Source of the DNA: Saprospiraceae bacterium
GTDB lineage: Bacteria > Bacteroidota > Bacteroidia > Chitinophagales > Saprospiraceae
Assembly: GCA_029262975.1 (NCBI GenBank)
Contig: JAJCYJ010000372.1
Location: 1 to 5,189 of the forward strand
DNA: 5,189 nt
Direction of reading: 5' to 3'
In this document: one piece after another, positions 1 to 5,189 of the stretch
Layout of the letters: each line of letters opens with the position of its first letter
Numbering within the stretch: the first letter of the stretch is position 1
The notes under the pieces: model-generated
What the model saw: only the letters and a program-made list of their open reading frames with translations
Told to the model about the DNA's origin: nothing
Database searches by the model: none
Program-made: the position numbers and the translations under genes

Positions 1-163
1 CGCCTATCTTACCTCAAGATTTTTTTATGATATGTGTTGACTTTATTGATATTTGGTATAAATTCGACCCTGTAATTTATACAACAAGAAGTTTTCATCT
101 TTTCCTAAGAGTTTACTTAGATATACAATAATCAGAATAAAATATTGCGTGATAAGACAGGAC

Positions 164-185
164 AGTCTAATGTAGCTATTAGACT
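164..185. promoter_or_regulatory. Perfect 8-bp inverted repeat upstream of the polyamine operon
   Basis: The arms AGTCTAAT (164-171) and ATTAGACT (178-185) are exact reverse complements around a 6-nt loop, GTAGCT. The repeat ends about 100 nt before the decarboxylase start and 22 nt before a small open frame. No T-tract follows it, so it does not look like an intrinsic terminator of an upstream gene. It could be an operator for a dimeric regulator or an RNA hairpin in the operon leader. The symmetry is directly visible; the function is inference. Confidence 0.35.
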
Positions 186-207
186 AGGTAAAGATTTAAT
201 CTCCTAA

Positions 208-288
208 ATGAGTGTGATCAATTTTTCTAAATACGAAATATTAATGCCCGGATCAGCAGGACAACTGGTGTGCATTACAACTAAATGA
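208..288 (+). CDS. Possible 26-residue leader peptide overlapping the decarboxylase start (ATGA)
   Basis: A short open frame starts at ATG 208, directly after an in-frame TAA at 205-207, and ends at TGA 286-288. Its stop shares four bases (ATGA) with the ATG at 285 of the arginine decarboxylase, the classic geometry for translational coupling. A second in-frame ATG at 244 would give a 14-residue version. The peptide begins MSVINFSKYE and ends QLVCITTK; it contains no arginine and no obvious domain. It has no Shine-Dalgarno sequence, as is usual for this type of organism. Bacterial precedent exists: the speFL leader peptide controls the ornithine decarboxylase gene speF in enterobacteria. A frame this short can arise by chance, so this is a candidate only. 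Confidence 0.25.
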   Translation: MSVINFSKYEILMPGSAGQLVCITTK

Positions 289-1694
289 AAAATACGTTCT
301 TTAACTTAATAGATCAGACCTATTACTTTCCGCAAGAGGGGTTTGATATACACGAAGGATTTTTGTCCTTCCACGGAATTTCGCTTAAATATTTAATCGA
401 GAAATACGGCACTCCATTACGACTCATGTATCTGCCCAGGATAGGTGAGCAAATCAGGAAGGCGCGTAATCATTTTAATCGTACAATTAAAAAAAATAAA
501 TATAAAGGCAAATACTACTATTGTTACTGCACCAAATGCTGTCACTTCTCTCATGTCGTAAACTCCGCACTTAAAGAAGATGTACATATTGAAACATCTT
601 CTTCCTTTGATATAGATTTACTTGAAAAGTTATTCAAGGATGGCGTAATCACAAAGTCAAAGATTCTTGTTCACAATGGATACAAGACAGACGATTATCT
701 AAGAAAAATTATTGACCTAAATATTAAGGGGTTCAAAAATTCCGTGATCGTATTAGATTCCATGACGGAATTAAAGCGATTGAAGGGTATGATCAACGAC
801 CTTAAGGCCCCAATCAAAATCGGACTGAGACTTGCCATAGACGAGGAGCCTCAGAGCGCCTACTATACCTCCCGATTAGGTATCAGACCATCAGAGATAT
901 TGGAATTTTACAAAACAGAAATCAAAGGTAATGAGCAACTGGATCTGAAAATGGTCCACTTTTTCGTAGATTCTGGCATCAAGGACAATTTATATTACTG
1001 GGGAGAATTTCAAAAAGCGATAAAACTCTATGTCGATTTAAAGAAAGAGTGTCCCAGTCTAAGGGCTCTTAACCTTGGAGGAGGGTTTCCGATAAGGAAT
1101 AACCTTGGTTTTTCTTATGATTATGAATACATAATCAATGAAATTGTAACTAATATAAAATCTACTTGCGTTGAAGAGGAAATTGATGAGCCGGATATTT
1201 TTACCGAATTTGGAAAATATACGGTGGGCGAAAGTGGTGCTATTATATTTGAAGTATTAGAGCAAAAGCAACAAAACGATGCAGAACTTTGGTATATCGT
1301 TGATAATAGCCTGATGAATACGATTCCTGACACTTGGTCTATTTATGAAAAGTTTATTCTGCTACCTATTAACAAATGGAACAATGAATATACAAGAGTT
1401 AATATAGGGGGTATCAGTTGTGATCATTCTGACTATTATAATTCAGAAGATCTCAACCAACAAGTTCATTTGCCACGCTATAGCAATGAAGAAAATGAGC
1501 CGCTGTATATAGGTTTTTTTCATACAGGTGCCTATCAGGATGCAATCAGCGGGTATGGCGGTATAAAACATTGTCTTATTCCTTCTCCAAAATATATCAT
1601 TATAGATAGGGATGAAAAAGGAAATTTCGTAGATCGGATCTATAAAGAAGAACAGAAAGCAGAAGATATGTTCAAGATATTAGGCTATAACTAA
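285..1694 (+). CDS. speA: PLP-dependent arginine decarboxylase (SpeA-like, short Bacteroidota form)
   Basis: Decarboxylates L-arginine to agmatine, the first step of the agmatine route to putrescine; a cytosolic enzyme of the fold-III (alanine-racemase-like) PLP decarboxylases. The N-terminal half is the PLP barrel: YCYCTK at 79-84 carries the presumed Schiff-base Lys84, with HIETSSSFD at 101-109, SRLGI at 196-200, HFF at 225-227 and the phosphate-binding GGGFP at 265-269. The glutamate motif TEFGKYTVGESG is at 307-318. The C-terminal beta domain has GGISCDHSDYY at 375-385, with Cys379 as the likely catalytic cysteine, and GFFHTGAYQ at 410-418. At 469 residues it is much shorter than E. coli SpeA (about 650) but, from memory, normal for Bacteroidota. 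The start is fixed by an in-frame TAA at 282-284. It is the first gene of an operon, 11 bp before the agmatinase gene. Oddity: Cys85-Cys86 follow the PLP lysine, where relatives I recall have Ser-Ser. A related amino acid (ornithine or lysine) as substrate cannot be fully excluded, but the agmatinase next door argues for arginine. Confidence 0.88.
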   Translation: MKNTFFNLIDQTYYFPQEGFDIHEGFLSFHGISLKYLIEKYGTPLRLMYLPRIGEQIRKARNHFNRTIKKNKYKGKYYYCYCTKCCHFSHVVNSALKEDVHIETSSSFDIDLLEKLFKDGVITKSKILVHNGYKTDDYLRKIIDLNIKGFKNSVIVLDSMTELKRLKGMINDLKAPIKIGLRLAIDEEPQSAYYTSRLGIRPSEILEFYKTEIKGNEQLDLKMVHFFVDSGIKDNLYYWGEFQKAIKLYVDLKKECPSLRALNLGGGFPIRNNLGFSYDYEYIINEIVTNIKSTCVEEEIDEPDIFTEFGKYTVGESGAIIFEVLEQKQQNDAELWYIVDNSLMNTIPDTWSIYEKFILLPINKWNNEYTRVNIGGISCDHSDYYNSEDLNQQVHLPRYSNEENEPLYIGFFHTGAYQDAISGYGGIKHCLIPSPKYIIIDRDEKGNFVDRIYKEEQKAEDMFKILGYN

Positions 1695-1705
1695 CGCTCC
1701 ATATT

Positions 1706-2581
1706 ATGGCAACCTTTGCAGGTATAGATGAGCAATTTGCATCAAAAGAGAACTCCCTCTTCTTATTACAATCAATTCCATATGATGGGACAAGTACCTG
1801 GGGAAAAGGAGCCGATAAGGGTTTTGATGCTTTTTTGGAGGCTGCGTTAAATATGGAACTCTACGATATTGAAACGAATACGGAAGTTTATAAAGCGGGC
1901 ATTCACTTGCTACCTGAATTAAGAGGATTTGAAAATCCGGAACAAATGTACCAAAGGGTATATGCCCGAACCCGTGAACTACTTCAACTTGACAATAAAT
2001 TTCTCACTTTCTTCGGAGGCGAACACAGCATAAGCATTGGTATAATTAAAGCATATTATGAGCATTTTGACAACTTGACGGTGCTGCAAATAGATGCACA
2101 TGCGGATCTTAGGCCAGCGTATGAAGGCACACCCTATAATCACGCTTGTGCATTATATGACGCCAGTCAAAATTGTAATTTAGTCCAGGTTGGTATCAGA
2201 AGTATGGACGCATCGGAGAAACCATTTATTGATAATGATAAGTGTTTTTATATGCATGATATCGAAAGTTCAGGTGTTCAATGGATGACCGAAAGTATTG
2301 ATGCAATGTCCGAAAACGTTTATATAACCTTAGATCTGGATGCATTGGATCCATCAATTATGCCTGCAACAGGGACGCCAGAGCCTGGAGGCATGACTTG
2401 GTATATGATTCTAGACTATCTAAAAAACGTATTTACTGAAAAAAATGTAGTAGGTTTCGATATAGTAGAACTATCTCCAATAAAAAATATACACGCACCA
2501 CAATTTTTAGTTGCCAAACTCTATTATAAAATGCTCTCATATAAAGCGATATCACCTTACCGATTACAAAAGCTTAGATAG
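1706..2581 (+). CDS. speB: Agmatinase, arginase/ureohydrolase family
   Basis: Hydrolyses agmatine to putrescine and urea, using a binuclear Mn centre. The family's metal-binding motifs are all present: GGEHS at 104-108 (His107), DAHADLR at 130-136 (Asp130, His132, Asp134) and LDLDALDPS at 209-217 (Asp210, Asp212). The substrate-end motif TGTPEPGG is at 222-229. Its 291 residues are typical of the family and both ends look complete. It starts 11 bp after the arginine decarboxylase stop, and its TAG stop overlaps or abuts the next gene, so it sits in the middle of an operon. Arginase, formiminoglutamase and guanidinobutyrase share the fold and metal ligands; assignment to agmatine rests mainly on the decarboxylase immediately upstream and on overall resemblance. 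No Shine-Dalgarno sequence is visible before ATG 1706. Confidence 0.87.
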   Translation: MATFAGIDEQFASKENSLFLLQSIPYDGTSTWGKGADKGFDAFLEAALNMELYDIETNTEVYKAGIHLLPELRGFENPEQMYQRVYARTRELLQLDNKFLTFFGGEHSISIGIIKAYYEHFDNLTVLQIDAHADLRPAYEGTPYNHACALYDASQNCNLVQVGIRSMDASEKPFIDNDKCFYMHDIESSGVQWMTESIDAMSENVYITLDLDALDPSIMPATGTPEPGGMTWYMILDYLKNVFTEKNVVGFDIVELSPIKNIHAPQFLVAKLYYKMLSYKAISPYRLQKLR

Positions 2582-2583
2582 TG

Positions 2584-3558
2584 ATGAGTAAAGGACCCAT
2601 TTCCAATTTTATAGTAGAGCATTATAAGCACTTTAATGCAGCGGCATTAGTTGATGCAGCGGTCGGATACGAGCTACAATTAGATCAAGGTCATAAGATG
2701 ATGATCACTTTGGCTGGGGCAATGAGCACTGCCGAACTAGGTAAATCACTTGCGGAAATGATCCGTCAGGATAAAGTACATATTATAACATGTACCGGTG
2801 CCAATCTTGAAGAAGATGTATTCAACCTCGTGGCTCATAATCACTACAAGCGAATATCCAATTATCGGGACCTTTCGCCAGAAGAAGAACAACATCTGCT
2901 GGATCAGCACTTTAATAGAGTTACAGATACATGTATCCCTGAAATGGAGGCTATGAGACGCATTGAAGAGCATCTTATAAAGGTGTGGAAGTCAGCCAAT
3001 TCAACCGGTGCCAGGTATTTTCCACATGAATACTTTTATAAGATATTACTTGACCGAAGTCTTAAGGAAAGCTATCAAATAGATCCAAAAGATTCATGGT
3101 TGCTTGCAGCAGCTGAAAAAAATCTGCCGATAATTGTACCGGGTTGGGAAGATAGTACATGTGGTAATTTTTTTGCTTCTCATTGTATTGAAGAAGGCTG
3201 GTCTCCTCAAACAGTTAAAGGTGGAATAGAGTATATGATGTTCCTGGCAAAATGGTATGAGGAAAATGCTGAAGATAAAGGCATCGGATTTTTTCAGATT
3301 GGGGGAGGCATTGCCGGAGACTTTCCAATATGCGTGGTCCCTATGTTACACCAGGATTTACAAAAAGAGCATGTTCCTATGTGGTCTTACTTTTGTCAAA
3401 TTAGCGATAGCACGACGAGTTATGGATCATATTCGGGCGCCGTACCAAATGAAAAAATAACTTGGGGTAAACTTTCGGTAGAAACACCTAAATTTATTAT
3501 AGAATCAGATGCTACAATTGTAGCGCCACTTATATTTGCTTATATACTTTCATGGTAA
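2584..3558 (+). CDS. Deoxyhypusine synthase-like aminobutyltransferase (possible homospermidine synthase)
   Basis: Homologue of deoxyhypusine synthase, the NAD-dependent enzyme that in eukaryotes and archaea moves the aminobutyl group of spermidine to a lysine of eIF5A. Counted from ATG 2584 (324 aa), motifs in order are ITLAGAMSTAELG (41-53), CTGANLEEDV (70-79), VPGWEDSTCGNFFAS (185-199), FFQIGGGIAGDFPI (236-249, nucleotide-binding), DSTTSYGSYSGAVPNE (275-290) and ITWGKL (292-297). Lys296 in WGK corresponds to the covalent-intermediate lysine of the human enzyme. The domain is full length and intact. A GTG at 2581 is also possible and would overlap the agmatinase stop by one base; ATG 2584 is preferred because relatives I recall begin MSKGP. 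Bacteria use EF-P rather than eIF5A, so a lysine-protein acceptor is unlikely. Position after two putrescine-forming genes suggests a polyamine acceptor such as putrescine, giving homospermidine, as in the plant enzyme that evolved from deoxyhypusine synthase. Family membership is firm; the substrate is inference. Confidence 0.88.
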   Translation: MSKGPISNFIVEHYKHFNAAALVDAAVGYELQLDQGHKMMITLAGAMSTAELGKSLAEMIRQDKVHIITCTGANLEEDVFNLVAHNHYKRISNYRDLSPEEEQHLLDQHFNRVTDTCIPEMEAMRRIEEHLIKVWKSANSTGARYFPHEYFYKILLDRSLKESYQIDPKDSWLLAAAEKNLPIIVPGWEDSTCGNFFASHCIEEGWSPQTVKGGIEYMMFLAKWYEENAEDKGIGFFQIGGGIAGDFPICVVPMLHQDLQKEHVPMWSYFCQISDSTTSYGSYSGAVPNEKITWGKLSVETPKFIIESDATIVAPLIFAYILSW

Positions 3559-3597
3559 TTAAATAATTCTAAATCTATAATTGCAATTTTTTTAGTA

Positions 3598-3762
3598 ATG
3601 AAAAAAATAAATAAATTCAAAGACAACAAAGAAGCAGAAGAAGAGATCCGAGAAAAGTTGAAGGGAATTAAAAAAAAGGACAAGCCAAAAAAGATCAAGA
3701 TGCCCAGAGAAAAAGAATGGTCATCAAAGTCTAACTGGAGAAATTATTATGAAGAAGAGTAA
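3598..3762 (+). CDS. Small Lys-rich basic protein, 54 aa, function unknown
   Basis: Open frame from ATG 3598 to TAA 3760-3762, 39 bp after the deoxyhypusine-synthase-like gene and 78 bp before the acidic-protein gene. The product has 16 Lys and 3 Arg against 12 Asp/Glu, a predicted net charge near +7. It starts MKKINKFKDNK, continues with a likely helix (EAEEEIREKLKG, 12-23), then a Lys/Pro stretch (24-36), and ends with an aromatic, acidic tail (W41, W46, Y49, Y50, then three Glu). There is no signal peptide or membrane segment. The charge pattern suggests binding of nucleic acid, ribosome or an acidic partner. I do not recognise the family. The composition is coherent, and the A-rich start context resembles the neighbouring genes, so I think it is real, but it is short and in AT-rich DNA. 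No terminator separates it clearly from the operon, so read-through expression is possible. Confidence 0.6.
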   Translation: MKKINKFKDNKEAEEEIREKLKGIKKKDKPKKIKMPREKEWSSKSNWRNYYEEE

Positions 3763-3771
3763 AAAGAACTG

Positions 3772-3789
3772 GGCATGCCTTAGGGTGCC
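3772..3789 (+). terminator. Weak hairpin between the two small-protein genes
   Basis: GGCAT (3772-3776) can pair with GTGCC (3785-3789), including one G-U pair. After a bulged G3777, CC (3778-3779) pairs with GG (3783-3784) around a TTA loop. The hairpin begins 10 nt after the stop of the 54-residue gene. It is followed by an A/T-rich stretch but no T-run, so it is at best a poor intrinsic terminator. It might instead be an RNA processing or stability element. Confidence 0.2.
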
Positions 3790-3840
3790 GAAAATATATA
3801 ACTCCCCACATTTTATACATTTAACAAAAGAACCAAAATT

Positions 3841-4194
3841 ATGGATAAGCCAAGAATAGTGAAAGACTATGAAAAGCTGGATGAAGCAATTCAAGAACAG
3901 ATAAAATTAAATTATCCATATGGCTTTGATCGCCATTTGATCACATTTAAAAATGCTACAGGGAAATTTGTCAGTGCCCTCCCTTTTGAGACCGATGACA
4001 GATATTATCTCATCAGAATGTCAAAGGCTCTGGCTCAGGAAATAATTGAAGAAGATGATGATTATGACGATGATGGTAATTTGAAAAAAGCTGTAAAAGA
4101 AGAATACGAAGAAAAGTATGATGACTCAGAAGATGAAGAATTTGATATTGCAGATATTCCCGACGAAGATCTGGACGATGATGATGAAGACTAA
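3841..4194 (+). CDS. Small acidic protein, 117 aa, conserved-hypothetical type
   Basis: A 117-residue soluble protein with two parts. Residues 1-66 have ordinary composition (MDKPRIVKDYEKL, then IKLNYPYGFDRHLITF, KFVSALPFETDDRYYLIRM) and look like a small folded domain. Residues 67-117 are extremely acidic, with 30 Asp/Glu out of 51, and are probably disordered or a helix-and-tail. No signal peptide, membrane segment or catalytic motif is visible. From memory, short proteins of this shape recur in Bacteroidota and are sometimes auto-labelled DNA primase, which nothing in this sequence supports; I treat the function as unknown. Acidic tails like this can mimic nucleic acid or bind basic proteins, and the Lys-rich 54-residue protein lies 78 bp upstream. 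The start at ATG 3841 has an A-rich leader and no Shine-Dalgarno sequence. It is the last + strand gene here and converges on the PhoD-like gene. Confidence 0.75.
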   Translation: MDKPRIVKDYEKLDEAIQEQIKLNYPYGFDRHLITFKNATGKFVSALPFETDDRYYLIRMSKALAQEIIEEDDDYDDDGNLKKAVKEEYEEKYDDSEDEEFDIADIPDEDLDDDDED

Positions 4195-4648
4195 TTAGGT
4201 TAAAATATCTTGTCTTTGTATTTTCATTTTATCTATGGTTCGATAGCACATGGTCCATTCTATATGTAGAAGTACATTATTGTACAACATTGCTCAATGA
4301 AAGGGGAGCACGGAAGGTAGTACAGGATAATTTGCAACATAAGTTTCTTAGATACTTTGGCGAATACTAGAGTTTCATCATATAGATGATACCAATTTAG
4401 TGTGTTCTCTCGCGCATAAATTGTCGAAAGACTTTTTTTGATGTCGAGTTATGACAGAATGATCGCGAAGAGTCGAGTACCTGAGTGAGCTTACAACAGT
4501 AAATAGATCGAAGGGAAGGAACATACCAGAGGTATGCAGGACATGAAAATGGAAAAATTTGAGAAACTATACACTAAATAATCCGACATTTGATAGCTAG
4601 TTCGGAATAATAACCGATTAACTTGAAGGCTTCTGAGGTGTCAATACA
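4195..4648. other. 454-bp intergenic stretch between convergent genes, no convincing gene
   Basis: This stretch separates the ends of the acidic-protein gene and the PhoD-like gene. It has stops in all frames and no strong terminator. The longest open frame I found on the + strand runs from just after TGA 4185-4187 to TAG 4368-4370 (60 sense codons); it has no ATG. Its last part reads like a protein C-terminus (GARKVVQDNLQHKFLRYF, then GEY), so it may be the remnant of a lost gene, but chance is as likely. A perfect 6-bp hairpin, CATACC-AGA-GGTATG, lies at 4522-4536. A weak GTC-GAAA-GAC hairpin before seven Ts lies at 4423-4439. I see no transposase, terminal repeats, tRNA or CRISPR. Confidence 0.6.
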
Positions 4649-5189
4649 TTACTGCTTTGATGTAAAGATCTTTTGGTATAATGTTTCTCCTTCAATACTA
4701 TTAAAAGTAAATTGTATATTTCTATCTTCTGAATATTCAACTGAAAGAAAACCACCCTGGCTTGCAGCATAAGGCTGAACAATTCCTTCGAATTCATCTC
4801 TTATACGAGGTACTCCCGAAGTATGCTGATTACATGTTGGGCCGCAGCAAAATTCATTGATATTTCTATCGTTTCGGAAATCCTGAGAATGATATTGCCA
4901 ATGCCGGTCGCCGCAAATTATAATAACATTGTCCATATTATTTTCTTTTAACCAATCCAGAAACTCTTGACCTTATGTCCAAAAGCCTTCAAAATTTGCA
5001 TGGTTGTCTTTCTTATTTATTCCATCAGGTCCAATTATTGGTGTAGGAGTAATTATGATCCGCCAATCAGCTTCACTACTTGAGATGGTGGATTTTAGCC
5101 ATTCTTTTTGCGTTGTACCCCACAATGACTTTTCGGGACCGTCGGGGTCATCATTTCTATTACGGAAGTCTCTCCCTTCTGTCATCCAG
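4649..5189 (-). pseudogene. PhoD-type alkaline phosphatase/phosphodiesterase, C-terminal part, interrupted by an in-frame stop
   Basis: The - strand encodes the C-terminal part of a PhoD-family metallophosphoesterase, normally an exported enzyme that releases phosphate from phosphomono- or diesters. The reading enters from the right edge (5189) with WMTEGRDFRNRNDDPDGPEK, then SLWGTTQKEWLK, WRIIITPTPIIGP and KKDNHANFEGFWT. It meets TAA at 4975-4973 and continues in the same frame with GQEFLDWLKENNMDN, then the conserved IICGDRHWQYHS motif, and ends naturally with LYQKIFTSKQ at TAA 4651-4649. Both sides of the stop are colinear with intact relatives, so one substitution (for example GAA or CAA to TAA) explains the break and no bases are missing. 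Truncation would remove the GDRHWQYHS segment that carries active-site residues. The internal ATG at 4936 could not produce a useful enzyme alone. The N-terminal part lies outside the window. The cause may be real decay, a sequencing error or, less likely, stop readthrough. Confidence 0.85.

Noticed and set aside
37..62. TTGACT (37-42) and TATAAA (57-62), resembling a sigma-70 promoter
   Set aside because: The spacer is only 14 nt, and Bacteroidota promoters use a different consensus (TTTG and TAnnTTTG). GATATTTG at 48-55 is close to the -7 box but has no TTG at the right distance upstream.
9..98. 29-residue - strand frame near the left edge
   Set aside because: Short, no conserved character and no promoter or start context; consistent with chance in AT-rich DNA.
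1121..1333. 70-codon open frame on the - strand
   Set aside because: It lies wholly inside the arginine decarboxylase, whose conserved motifs fix the coding frame; the antisense product has no recognisable features.
2746..2973. 75-codon open frame on the - strand
   Set aside because: It is antisense to the deoxyhypusine-synthase-like gene and has no domain-like composition.
3257..3460. 67-codon + strand frame
   Set aside because: It is an out-of-frame shadow across the most conserved part of the deoxyhypusine-synthase-like gene.
3816..3823. TACATTTA, a 7-of-8 match to the Bacteroidota -7 box TAnnTTTG, before the acidic-protein gene
   Set aside because: No matching -33 TTG element lies upstream, and such matches are frequent in AT-rich DNA.
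4423..4439. GTC-GAAA-GAC followed by seven Ts, resembling a terminator
   Set aside because: The stem is only 3 bp, and the position, more than 225 nt from either gene end, makes it an implausible terminator.
4522..4536. Perfect hairpin CATACC-AGA-GGTATG
   Set aside because: A 6-bp stem with no T-tract and no neighbouring gene to regulate; likely chance, though noted in the intergenic entry.
4534..4581. 15-residue frame beginning MQDMKMEKFEK
   Set aside because: Too short, unsupported by context, and no family recognised.

Overview
The window looks like a piece of a Bacteroidota chromosome, probably Cytophagia or Flavobacteriia. The DNA is AT-rich, and the genes lack Shine-Dalgarno boxes and instead have A/T-rich leaders just before their ATGs. 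The short (469 aa) arginine decarboxylase, followed by an arginase-family hydrolase and a deoxyhypusine-synthase-like protein, matches from memory an arrangement common in that phylum. The taxonomic call is inference from protein character; no rRNA or other marker gene is present.

Layout: 1-284 is a leader region with no large gene. It holds a perfect 8-bp inverted repeat (164-185) and a 26-codon open frame (208-288) whose stop overlaps the next start as ATGA. Positions 285-3558 hold a tight three-gene polyamine operon on the + strand: arginine decarboxylase (arginine to agmatine), agmatinase (agmatine to putrescine plus urea) and a deoxyhypusine-synthase-like enzyme that probably acts on the putrescine or a product of it. 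The junctions are 11 bp and 0-2 bp, so co-transcription and coupled translation are likely. Two small, highly charged proteins follow on the same strand: a Lys-rich 54-residue protein (3598-3762) and a 117-residue protein with a very acidic C-terminal half (3841-4194).

Positions 4195-4648 carry no convincing gene. On the - strand, 4649-5189 is the C-terminal part of a PhoD-type alkaline phosphatase/phosphodiesterase. It runs off the right edge and is interrupted by a single in-frame TAA, so it is most likely a recent pseudogene or a base-call error.

The most interesting points are: a eukaryote/archaea-type deoxyhypusine synthase homologue downstream of putrescine-making genes in a bacterium, where eIF5A is not expected; a possible leader peptide coupled to the decarboxylase start; the oppositely charged pair of small proteins; and the single nonsense codon in the PhoD gene. 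I saw no CRISPR array, intact mobile element, tRNA or rRNA.
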